A stretch of DNA of 64,000 bases. Source: Ideonella oryzae (lineage in GTDB: Bacteria; Pseudomonadota; Gammaproteobacteria; Burkholderiales; Burkholderiaceae_C). Where the stretch lies: the NCBI RefSeq assembly GCF_024055665.1, contig NZ_JAMXMC010000009.1, positions 186,001 through 250,000 on the forward strand, in the 5' to 3' direction. Under the pieces are notes generated by a model. The model searched no databases, had not been told where the DNA came from, and was given only the letters and a program-made list of their open reading frames with translations. Position numbers and translations under genes: made by a program. How positions within the stretch are numbered: position 1 is the first letter of the stretch; each line of letters starts with the position of its first letter. Positions 55,756 through 64,000 of the stretch are shown here, in pieces.

Positions 55756-56973
55756 TCAGCGCATCGGCAGCAGCAAGCGCAGCAGCCCAGCCGCGCTGAC
55801 CAGCTTGGCCGGGTTGGAGGTTTCGTCGAGCACGCCGGCCATGCGCCGACGCAGGCCGGCGCTGTGGCGGGCGCGCCAGATCACCAGATCGGCCAGCCAG
55901 GGGTGGGCATTGATCCGGTTGGCCTTCTCGTACAGGTCAAAGCGCGGCTTGAGCGCGGACAGCGCCGCCTCGTAGCGCTGACGCACAACGGCCTCGTCGC
56001 CCCCTGTCACCAGGGCCTCCGCAGCCAGGATGCCGGTCTCCAGCGCCTTGCCGATGCCCTCGCCAGTGAAGGAGTAGGTGCTGCCCGCGGCCTCACCGGC
56101 CACCAGCACACCGGGCGCGCTCCAGTGCGCGCCTTCCAGCGTACAGCGCAGCGGCGCGCCCTTGAGCTCGCCCACCCACTCGCCGCCCTGCACCAGCTCG
56201 CGCGCAGACGGGTGGTGGCGGCAGAAGGCGTCGAACACCGCACGCAGGTTCACGTCCTGCTTGGCACTGCGCCCGTCCACCAGGGTGCTGTGGCTGTGGG
56301 CAATGCCCACACCGATGTTGAAGACCCCGTCCGGCCCGGGAAAGATCCAGCCATAACCCGGCCGCAGGCTGCGGTGCCAGACCACCTCCATGGCCTGCAG
56401 ACGTGCCGCCATGGCCGGGTGTCGGATATAGCCCCGCAGCGCCACACCGCTGGGCACACGCCGCCGGCACAGACCGGCGGCCAGCAAAGCCTGGGGCACG
56501 GCCCCCGTGGCCAGCACCACCCAGCGGGCCGCCGCCTCGTGCACCGCATCGCCCTGGCGCAGCGTGGCGCCCTGGGTGCGTCCCTGGGTGTCCGCCAGCA
56601 GGCCTTCAAAGCGCCAGGGGGCCTGGAAATCCGCGCCGGCCGCCATGGCGGCCTCCAGCAGGATCTGGTCGAGCTCGCGCCGCGGCAGCACCGCCAGCCG
56701 CCCCGGCACCTCCACCCGGCCGCCGCGCGGGCCGATGCAGGCCACCCGCTCCACCGGATGGGCCCGGGCGGCCACGGCCTCGGCCACGCCCAGACGGACC
56801 AGCGCCGCATGGGCATCCGGGATCAGGCCATCGCCACACACCTTCTCGCGCGGAAAGGACTGCTGGTCCACCAGGCACACCCGCTGGCCGGCACGCGCCA
56901 GCACCTGGGCACAGGCCGAGCCGGCAGGACCGGCGCCGACCACCAGCACATCACAACTCGCAGGCAGGGTCAT
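55756..56973 (-). CDS. Geranylgeranyl-reductase-family FAD oxidoreductase
   Basis: 405 residues. FAD-binding DVLVVGAGPAGSACAQVLARAGQRVCLVD at the N-terminus, the family motif FPREKVCGDGLIPDAHAAL (P-R-x-K-x-C-G-x-G), WIFPGPDGVFNIGVG, and the C-terminal VLVAGEAAGSTYSFTGEGIGKALETGILAAEAL. GGR-family enzymes reduce isoprenoid double bonds or act as general flavin oxidoreductases; no pigment or lipid genes are adjacent, so the substrate is open. The ATG at 56973 is the normal start. Confidence 0.88.
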   Translation of the reverse strand: MTLPASCDVLVVGAGPAGSACAQVLARAGQRVCLVDQQSFPREKVCGDGLIPDAHAALVRLGVAEAVAARAHPVERVACIGPRGGRVEVPGRLAVLPRRELDQILLEAAMAAGADFQAPWRFEGLLADTQGRTQGATLRQGDAVHEAAARWVVLATGAVPQALLAAGLCRRRVPSGVALRGYIRHPAMAARLQAMEVVWHRSLRPGYGWIFPGPDGVFNIGVGIAHSHSTLVDGRSAKQDVNLRAVFDAFCRHHPSARELVQGGEWVGELKGAPLRCTLEGAHWSAPGVLVAGEAAGSTYSFTGEGIGKALETGILAAEALVTGGDEAVVRQRYEAALSALKPRFDLYEKANRINAHPWLADLVIWRARHSAGLRRRMAGVLDETSNPAKLVSAAGLLRLLLPMR

Positions 56974-57083
56974 GGCGCCATTGTAGGGAGGCCCCCACCG
57001 CCGGGACGACCCGCCGCCAGCTTGACGGGCATCAAGATGAATACCCTTGGGAGCACGCACCATGAGGACAGAAGGAGACTGAC

Positions 57084-57473
57084 ATGAGCACCGCACTGAC
57101 CACCGCCCAACGGGCAGAACTGGCCGCCTTGCTGATTGCCCGCATGGCCACGCTGGAGGAGGAAATCGCCGCCCAGGAGGGCGAGGGCGGCCGTGTGGCC
57201 GCCGCAGCCGAGTTGCTGGACGAAAGCCGTGAAGGCGGCGTTCAGCGCGAAGCCGACCGCGCGGTGGCCCTGCAGCGCACCAGCCAGGCCCATGGCGAAC
57301 TGGAGCGCGTGCGCGATGCACTGCAGCGGTTGGAAAACCCGGGCTTCGGCCTGTGCAGCGCCTGTGGTGAAGCCATCGGCATGCCGCGCCTGCAGGCCAA
57401 GCCCTGGACCCGCCATTGCGTCGCCTGCGAGCGCGAGATGGAACAGGGCCAATCCACCCCGCCCCGCCTGTGA
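57084..57473 (+). CDS. TraR/DksA-family zinc-finger protein
   Basis: 129 residues. A helical N-terminal half (LTTAQRAELAALLIARMATLEEEIAA, VALQRTSQAHGELERVRDALQRL) precedes a C4 zinc finger FGLCSACGEAIGMPRLQAKPWTRHCVACE (C-x2-C-x17-C-x2-C). The coiled-coil tip lacks the canonical DksA Asp pair in the expected context, so it may be one of the short DksA-like paralogues. It probably binds the RNA polymerase secondary channel. Good AAGGAGA ribosome site. It lies 58 bp before the eRF1-like gene. Confidence 0.88.
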   Translation: MSTALTTAQRAELAALLIARMATLEEEIAAQEGEGGRVAAAAELLDESREGGVQREADRAVALQRTSQAHGELERVRDALQRLENPGFGLCSACGEAIGMPRLQAKPWTRHCVACEREMEQGQSTPPRL

Positions 57474-57531
57474 ATCAGGCCCCGAACGAGTCGACCGAAC
57501 CGACTGTTTCAATCAACGAGGAGAGAACCCC

Positions 57532-57942
57532 ATGAGTACTTACCACGCCGTCGTCTGGATGGACCAGAAGGAAGCCCACGTGATGCACTTCGACACGGAG
57601 TCGATGCAGGCCGAGCGCGTCAAGTCGCGCAGCCACCACCAGCGCCCGGCCGGCCAGTTGCAGAAGGACAGCCACCACGCCGGCATGACCGAAAAGGAAG
57701 CCGCCGAATACTTCGGTGCCATCGCGCAAGCCCTGGAAGGCTCGCACGAGGTGCTGGTGCTCGGCCCGGCCCGCATGCACGAAGAGTTCAAGGAGTGGCT
57801 GGCCAAACACCTGCCGGCCGTGGCCAAGACCGTCGTCGGCAGCGAGAAGGCCGACCACCCGACCGATGGCCAGGTGGTGGCCCTGGCCCGCCGCTACTTC
57901 CACAAGTTCGACAACATGGCAGGCAAGGCCGGCGGGCGCTGA
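57532..57942 (+). CDS. eRF1-like 'translational machinery' protein
   Basis: 136 residues. YHAVVWMDQKEAHVMHFDTESMQAERVKSRSHH and later HEVLVLGPARMHEEFKEWLAKHLPAVAKTVVGSEKADHPTDGQVVALARRYF resemble the C-terminal (eRF1_3 / Pelota-like, L7Ae-like) domain. The call comes from resemblance to bacterial proteins annotated as 'translational machinery protein'; there is no proof of ribosome binding. A strong GAGGAGAG ribosome site lies before the ATG. Together with the DksA-like gene upstream it suggests a small stress or stasis module; that is inference. Confidence 0.75.
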   Translation: MSTYHAVVWMDQKEAHVMHFDTESMQAERVKSRSHHQRPAGQLQKDSHHAGMTEKEAAEYFGAIAQALEGSHEVLVLGPARMHEEFKEWLAKHLPAVAKTVVGSEKADHPTDGQVVALARRYFHKFDNMAGKAGGR

Positions 57943-57953
57943 GCCCTGCCGGC

Positions 57954-57992
57954 ACCGGTCGGCCGCCCCGGGAGGGGCCGGGGCCGACCGGT
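57954..57992. terminator. Long hairpin between convergent eRF1-like and permease genes
   Basis: ACCGGTCGGCC (57954-57964) and GGCCGACCGGT (57982-57992) form a perfect 11-bp stem, with a further GCCCC/GGGGC pairing inside. It fills the 58-bp gap between convergent stops and probably acts in both directions. Confidence 0.65.
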
Positions 57993-58000
57993 TGACGCCA

Positions 58001-59284
58001 TCAACCCTTCTTGCCGCCCAGCAGGGCGTGCAACAGGATGGCGCCGAAGGTGGCGGTGCCGATGCCGCCCAGCGCAAAGCCCCCGAAGTGCAGCGTGTAG
58101 TCACCGGTGCCCAGCACCAGCGTCACCGCCGCCACCATCAGGTTGCGGTTGTCGGTGAAGTCGACCTTGTTGTCGACCCAGATCTTGGCGCCCGAGACGG
58201 CGATCAGGCCGAACACCACGATGGACACGCCGCCCATCACCGCCAGCGGGATGGTCTGGATCAGCGCGCCGAACTTGGGCGAGAAGCCCAGCACGATGGC
58301 CAGCAGGGCCGCGAACACGAAGTTGGCGGTCGAGTAGATCTTGGTCGCCGCCATCACGCCGATGTTCTCGGCATAGGTCGTCACGCCGGTGCCACCCACC
58401 GCGCCGGACACCATGGTGGCCACACCGTCGCCGATGAAGGCGCGGCCCATGGAGCCATCCAGGTTGCGGCCGGTCATCGCGCTGACCGCCTTGATATGGC
58501 CCAGGTTCTCGGCCACCAGGATCAGCGCCACCGGCGCGATCAGCAGTGCCGCCGAGCCGGTGAACACCGGGCTGGCGAAATGCGGAAGGCCGATCCAGGC
58601 GGCGTTCGCCACGCCGCTGAAGTCCAGCGGCTTGCCCAGACCCAGGCCGTTGGTCAGCACGGCATAGACCACGCTGGCCAGGATCAGGCCGGCCAGAATC
58701 AGCAGACGCTGCAGCAGGCCCGAGGTGCGCACGGCCACCAGGCCCACGCACAGCACGGTGATGCCCTGCATCCACTTGTCGAACTCGGTGGGCGCCATGT
58801 TCTTGATCGGCACGCCCGCCAGGTTCAGGCCGATGACCGCCACCACCGCGCCGGTGACCACCGGTGGCATCAGGCGCTCGACCCAGGCCGTGCCCACGCC
58901 CATCACCACCGCGCCGATCAGCGCGTAGACCGCCCCGCAGACGATGATGCCGCCCAGCGCCACGCCGATGTTGGCATTGGCCCCGCCGCCGGCAAAGCCG
59001 GTGGCGGCGATCACCACGCCGATGAAGGCGAAGGACGAGCCCAGGTAGCTGGGCACCTTGCCGCCGACGATCAGGAAGAAGATCAGGGTGCCGATGCCCG
59101 ACATCAGGATCGCCACATTGGGATCGAAGCCCATCAGGATCGGGGCCAGCACCGTGGCGCCGAACATGGCGATCACGTGCTGCATGCCCATCACCGCGGT
59201 CTGCGGCCAGGACAGGCGTTCATCGGGGGCGACGACGCGGCCGGGTTCGGCCGGCACCTCGCGCCATTGGGGAATCAGGGACAT
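58001..59284 (-). CDS. NCS2-family uracil/xanthine permease
   Basis: 427 residues with about 14 hydrophobic segments. Motifs: QTAVMGMQHVIAMFGATVLAPILMGFDP at the N-terminus, VPSYLGSSFAFIG, VERLMPPVVTGAVVAVIGLNLAG, the substrate-site Glu in LVAENLGHIKAVSAMTGR and GDGVATMVSGAVGGTGVTTYAENIGVMA (the second Glu in helix 10). The AENLGH and TTYAENIG pattern is that of UraA/RutG-type uracil (pyrimidine) permeases rather than xanthine or urate carriers. Nucleobase:proton symport across the inner membrane. AGGAGATCGC lies before the ATG at 59284. Confidence 0.93.
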   Translation of the reverse strand: MSLIPQWREVPAEPGRVVAPDERLSWPQTAVMGMQHVIAMFGATVLAPILMGFDPNVAILMSGIGTLIFFLIVGGKVPSYLGSSFAFIGVVIAATGFAGGGANANIGVALGGIIVCGAVYALIGAVVMGVGTAWVERLMPPVVTGAVVAVIGLNLAGVPIKNMAPTEFDKWMQGITVLCVGLVAVRTSGLLQRLLILAGLILASVVYAVLTNGLGLGKPLDFSGVANAAWIGLPHFASPVFTGSAALLIAPVALILVAENLGHIKAVSAMTGRNLDGSMGRAFIGDGVATMVSGAVGGTGVTTYAENIGVMAATKIYSTANFVFAALLAIVLGFSPKFGALIQTIPLAVMGGVSIVVFGLIAVSGAKIWVDNKVDFTDNRNLMVAAVTLVLGTGDYTLHFGGFALGGIGTATFGAILLHALLGGKKG

Positions 59285-59390
59285 GCGATCTCCTCGCTGT
59301 TGTTCGGGGGTCGGGTGAGAAAAGAGTGCGCGGCCACGCCGCGGACCACCGACCAGTGTAGGAGAGGCCGCCCCCTCGCGGCCAGCAGGC

Positions 59391-59573
59391 TCAGTCCTGG
59401 CCGGGCTCGTCGACCAGACGGCGCGGGGTGCCGCCCTGGCGCAGCCAGTAGCCCAGCTCGCCATCGCCCAGGCCCAGGTCCCGCAGCTCGCGGGCCTGCG
59501 TGGGCAGCCCGGGCCTGGCGACCGGCAGCCAGCGGCGCAGGGCATGGAGGAAAGTGCGAAGAAGCGTGGACAT
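59391..59573 (-). CDS. Small conserved-looking protein, DUF1127-like tail
   Basis: 60 residues from the ATG at 59573: a basic amphipathic start (STLLRTFLHALRRWLPVARPG) and the segment ARELRDLGLGDGELGYWLRQGG, which resembles the L-R-D-I-G-L helix of DUF1127-type small proteins, then an acidic end. GGAG precedes the start. Function unknown. It sits between the permease gene and the divergent LysR gene, 90 bp from the latter's ATG. Confidence 0.6.
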   Translation of the reverse strand: MSTLLRTFLHALRRWLPVARPGLPTQARELRDLGLGDGELGYWLRQGGTPRRLVDEPGQD

Positions 59574-59629
59574 GGCGGGCTCCCGTGAGGAAGGCGCCAT
59601 GCTCCGCCGGCGTTTAACATCTGGAAAGT

Positions 59630-59653
59630 TGAATGTTCTGACGAATTCATTCA
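59630..59653. promoter_or_regulatory. Nested inverted repeat before lysR
   Basis: TGAATG (59630-59635) and CATTCA (59648-59653) are perfect arms. Inside them TTCTGACGAA (59636-59645) is TTC/GAA symmetric. The element ends 9 bp before the LysR-family start and includes the ribosome-site region. It lies in the divergent gap, as LysR autoregulatory sites do. Confidence 0.45.
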
Positions 59654-59662
59654 GGAAACCTG

Positions 59663-60544
59663 ATGAGAAACCTCAGCCTGGACCAGCTGCAGACCCTGGT
59701 GGCCATTGCCGACCTGGGCACCCTGGCCGCGGCCGCCCAGGCCCTGCACCTGGCCCCGCCCACGGTGAGCCTGCACATCCACGAGCTGGAGACCCGCCTG
59801 GGCATGGCCCTGCTGCTGCGCGACCGCAAAGGTGCGCGGCCCACGCCCGCGGGGCTGGCCCTGGTGGAAGACGCCCGGCGCCTGCTGCGCGAGCTGGACG
59901 AGGCGGTGGCCCGGGCCCGCCGGGTGGCCGAAGGCCGGGCCGGCAAGGTGCGCCTGGGCACCTCCAGCGGCGTGGTGGTGCACCAGCTGCCCGCGGTGCT
60001 GGCCCGGCTGGCCCAGCACAGACCGGAGGTGGAGGTGGAGCTGAGCATCCTGGGCTCGCAGCAGACGCTGGAGCGGCTGCTGGCCGGGCAGCTGGAGCTG
60101 GGCATCGTCGCCCTGCCGCTGCCGCCCCAGGGCGAGCTGGTGGTCCAGCCCTGGCGCGAGGACGCGATGATGGCCTGGCTGCCCGCCGGTTGGACGGTGC
60201 CGGAGACAGTGACGCCCGCCTGGCTGGCCGAGCGGCCGCTGGTGGCCAACGACGGCAGCACCCAGATGCACCGGCTGACCGCGGCCTGGTTCGCCCAGGC
60301 CGGCCACCACCCGCGCGCGCGCATCGAGCTGAACTACACCGAGGCGATGAAGAGCCTGGTGGCCGCCGGCTACGGCGCGGCCGTGCTGCCGCTCGAGCGC
60401 GGCGAAAACACGCCGCTGCCGGATGGCGTGGTGGTGCGGCCGCTGGCGCCGCCACTGGTGCGGCGCCTGGGTCTGGCGCACCGGCCGCCGGCCCTGCTGG
60501 ACGCCCCCACCCGGGCGGTGCTGCAGCTGCTCACCCCCGACTGA
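59663..60544 (+). CDS. LysR-family transcriptional regulator
   Basis: 293 residues. N-terminal winged HTH: LSLDQLQTLVAIADLGTLAAAAQALHLAPPTVSLHIHELETRLGMALLLRD (about 4-58), then a linker helix and the two-lobed effector domain (VRLGTSSGVVVHQLPAVLARLAQHRPEVEVELSILGSQQTLERLLAGQLELGIVALPLP, ELNYTEAMKSLVAAGYGAAVLPLE). The target is probably the divergent small gene and/or the permease. Convergent with yejF. Confidence 0.93.
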   Translation: MRNLSLDQLQTLVAIADLGTLAAAAQALHLAPPTVSLHIHELETRLGMALLLRDRKGARPTPAGLALVEDARRLLRELDEAVARARRVAEGRAGKVRLGTSSGVVVHQLPAVLARLAQHRPEVEVELSILGSQQTLERLLAGQLELGIVALPLPPQGELVVQPWREDAMMAWLPAGWTVPETVTPAWLAERPLVANDGSTQMHRLTAAWFAQAGHHPRARIELNYTEAMKSLVAAGYGAAVLPLERGENTPLPDGVVVRPLAPPLVRRLGLAHRPPALLDAPTRAVLQLLTPD

Positions 60545-60569
60545 GCGGGGGCTCGGGCCAGGGCTGCGC

Positions 60570-62297
<1,728 letters not shown>

Positions 62298-62301
62298 CGC
62301 A

Positions 62302-63363
62302 TCACTCCAGGCCGCGCAGCTTCGGGTCCAGCGCATCGCGCCAGGCATCGGCCATCAGCGAGAAGGCCGTCACGAACACCGCCATGAAGACGGTGGCGGT
62401 GGCCAGCTGCCACCAGTAGCCCAGGATCAGCTCGGCCTGGGCCTCGGCCAGCATGGTGCCCCAGCTGACCTGGTCCACCGGCACCCCCAGGCCCAGGTAG
62501 GACAGAATCACCTCGCTCTTGATGAAGCCCACCACCAGCAGCGACATGCGCACCAGGATCACGTGGCTGACGTTGGGCAGGATGTGGCGGAAGATGCGCG
62601 ACATCGACGAGGCACCGATGGCCTCGGCCGCCCGCACGTACTCGCGCGCCCGGTGCTTCATGAACTCGGCGCGCACCTGGCGGTACAGGTCGGTCCAGCC
62701 GGTCAGGCCCAGGATCAGCACCACGGTGCCGATGCCCCGGCCCAGCACCGCCGCGAAGGCGAAGATCAGCAGGATGTAGGGAATGGCGGTGAAGACGTTG
62801 TAGAGCCACTCCAGGAAGTCGCCCACCTTGCCGCCGAAGAAGCCGGCGAAGGCGCCCAGCGCGGTGCCCACCAGCGTGGCCACCAACGCGGCCAGCACAC
62901 CGACGAAGACCGAGACCTGCGTGCCCTTGATCGCCTTGTCCAGCACGTTGCGGCCCAGGCGGTCGGCGCCCAGCGGCAGGGTGTCGGCCTTGGGGGTCTC
63001 GACGGCGTGGTACTGCTTGGCGCGCTCGGCCCACTCGGCATAGCGCGGCGCCAGCGGGTCGATGTCCGCCAGGTCCACATTGGGGGCCAGGTCCTCGGCC
63101 TTGGGCTGGGATGGGTCCGCCGCACGGGCACCCATCACCGTGGGCGGGGCATTGGGCACGGCCACCTCGTTCTGCCAGCCGCCAGCCACCAACCCGGTGG
63201 CCGACAGCAGGATCAGCAGCAGGAAAGCCGCCACCACCACCAGCGACACCACGCCCACCCGGTCCTTGCGGAACCGCCGCCAGGCCGCCTGCCAGACGCC
63301 TTCGGAACGCAGAGGCGCACCTGCCGGCGCCGCGCCGGCCACTTGTTGGATCACTGCACTCAT
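62302..63363 (-). CDS. yejE: Peptide ABC transporter permease YejE
   Basis: 353 residues. An N-terminal helix (VGVVSLVVVAAFLLLILLSATGLVAGGWQNE) and a periplasmic loop of about 90 residues (ADIDPLAPRYAEWAERAKQYHAVETPKADTLPLGADRLGRNVLDKAIKG) precede the BPD_transp_1 domain with EYVRAAEAIGASSMSRIFRHILPNVSHVILV (EAA loop). The long loop containing Q-Y-H-A and P-L-G-x-D-x-L-G-R-N-V is typical of YejE. Start overlaps the yejB stop by 4 bp. Confidence 0.93.
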   Translation of the reverse strand: MSAVIQQVAGAAPAGAPLRSEGVWQAAWRRFRKDRVGVVSLVVVAAFLLLILLSATGLVAGGWQNEVAVPNAPPTVMGARAADPSQPKAEDLAPNVDLADIDPLAPRYAEWAERAKQYHAVETPKADTLPLGADRLGRNVLDKAIKGTQVSVFVGVLAALVATLVGTALGAFAGFFGGKVGDFLEWLYNVFTAIPYILLIFAFAAVLGRGIGTVVLILGLTGWTDLYRQVRAEFMKHRAREYVRAAEAIGASSMSRIFRHILPNVSHVILVRMSLLVVGFIKSEVILSYLGLGVPVDQVSWGTMLAEAQAELILGYWWQLATATVFMAVFVTAFSLMADAWRDALDPKLRGLE

Positions 63364-64000
63364 TTCAGCACCACCCGCGGGTCAACCAGCTTGTACAGCA
63401 GGTCCGTGCCCAGATTGATCAGCATCGTCAGCACCGCCAGGTAGACGGTGGCCGCCTGGATGACGGGGTAGTCGCTGCGGTTGACCGCCAGCAGCACCTC
63501 GCGGCCCAGGCCGGGGATGGAGAAGAAGACCTCGATCAGGAAGGAGCCGACGAAGATGCCCGGCAGCGCCAGGCCCACGTTGGTCAGGATGGGGATCATC
63601 GCGTTGCGCAGCACATGCTTGAACAGCACCGCGCCCTCGCCCAGGCCCTTGGCCCGCGCGGTGCGCACGTAGTCCTGCCCCAGCTCATCCAGGAAGAAGG
63701 TGCGGTAAAGCCGCGTTTGCGGGGCCAGGCCCACGGCCACCGCCAGCAGTAGCGGCAGCGGCACGTACTGCACCAGGTTGGTCCAGGTCGAGTCGCTCCA
63801 GCCTTGCACCGGGAACCAGCCGAGCTGGAAGCCAAACACGTACTGCCCGACGATCACATAGACCAGGAAGGAGATCGACAGCGCCACCGTGGTCACCACC
63901 ATGATGGTGCGGTCGGTCAGCGAGCCCCGCACATAGGCCACGCCCAGGGCCACCGGAATGGCCAGCAGCGAGTCCAGGATCAGGATGGGCACCATCACCG
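63360..64000 (-). CDS. yejB: Peptide ABC transporter permease YejB (C-terminal part, truncated by window edge)
   Basis: The last about 213 residues of a DppB-type permease: PILILDSLLAIPVALGVAYVRGSLTDRTIMVVTTVALSISFLVYVIVG, then FLDELGQDYVRTARAKGLGEGAVLFKHVLRNAMIPILTNVGLALPGIFVGSFLIEVFFSIPGLGREVLLAV. The EAA loop (DYVRTARAKGLGE) and the end TDLLYKLVDPRVVLK are complete. The gene continues beyond 64000, where yejA would be expected further upstream. First visible gene of yejB-yejE-yejF. Confidence 0.92.
   Translation of the reverse strand, partial: VMVPILILDSLLAIPVALGVAYVRGSLTDRTIMVVTTVALSISFLVYVIVGQYVFGFQLGWFPVQGWSDSTWTNLVQYVPLPLLLAVAVGLAPQTRLYRTFFLDELGQDYVRTARAKGLGEGAVLFKHVLRNAMIPILTNVGLALPGIFVGSFLIEVFFSIPGLGREVLLAVNRSDYPVIQAATVYLAVLTMLINLGTDLLYKLVDPRVVLK

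Overview
The window is about 64 kb of very GC-rich, gene-dense DNA. It reads as chromosome of a betaproteobacterium in the order Burkholderiales, probably near the Ideonella/Rubrivivax/Aquabacterium group. That placement rests on gene content and order (metXW, lptD-surA-rsmA beside an AmgK-type kinase, XapX, DUF2789, a short DksA-like protein with an eRF1-like protein) and on strong G/C preference at third codon positions. The genus is inference. I saw no tRNA, rRNA, CRISPR array, prophage or insertion sequence.

Layout. 1-994: 5' part of a secreted two-component-regulator propeller sensor, leaving the window on the left. 1191-7353: an accessory cluster with a Tat-signal haloperoxidase-like hydrolase, an isochorismatase-like hydrolase, XapX, a YtcJ-type amidohydrolase, DoxX, an MFS exporter with a C-terminal ABM-like domain, and DUF2789. 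7464-12656: an outer-membrane protein, then pncC, pgpA, thiL (minus) and maeB (plus). 12851-13750: a secreted guanyl ribonuclease and its barstar-type inhibitor. 13985-19698: the envelope block rsmA-surA-lptD with a divergent AmgK-like kinase. 19726-23079: M20 peptidase, PHB-depolymerase-like esterase, outer-membrane protein. 23210-26588: an OmpR/EnvZ-type pair facing a frameshifted secreted lactonase-like propeller protein. 26810-32059: DUF389, DUF2520, metX-metW under a SAM-II riboswitch, and VirK/YbjX. 32142-35908: TetR plus a YbhGFSR-type ABC exporter. 35909-36550: a gene-free stretch carrying a 45-bp inverted repeat. 36551-40501: an FAD oxidoreductase, NTF2-like protein, nucleotidyltransferase and methyltransferase. 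40514-43438: gamma carbonic anhydrase and PBP1A. 43587-47946: an orphan solute-binding protein, a GltS-like FMN enzyme and an SbmA/YddA-type ABC protein. 47962-53689: GST, purB, pyrF and a hybrid histidine kinase. 53702-57942: a YafJ-type amidotransferase, an acyltransferase, a geranylgeranyl-reductase-family enzyme, a DksA-like protein and an eRF1-like protein. 58001-64000: an NCS2 nucleobase permease, a small protein, LysR, and yejF-yejE-yejB, with yejB leaving the window on the right.

How the genes work together. Housekeeping functions (methionine, purine, pyrimidine, thiamine, phospholipid, LPS and peptidoglycan) alternate with small accessory modules. The clearest regulatory finding is a SAM-II aptamer followed by an intrinsic terminator ahead of metX. 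The most unusual coding observation is a class II glutamine amidotransferase whose catalytic-Cys N-terminus appears to start at an ATC codon. An 18-bp motif found upstream of both the response regulator and the lactonase suggests that one regulator binds at both ends of that locus.
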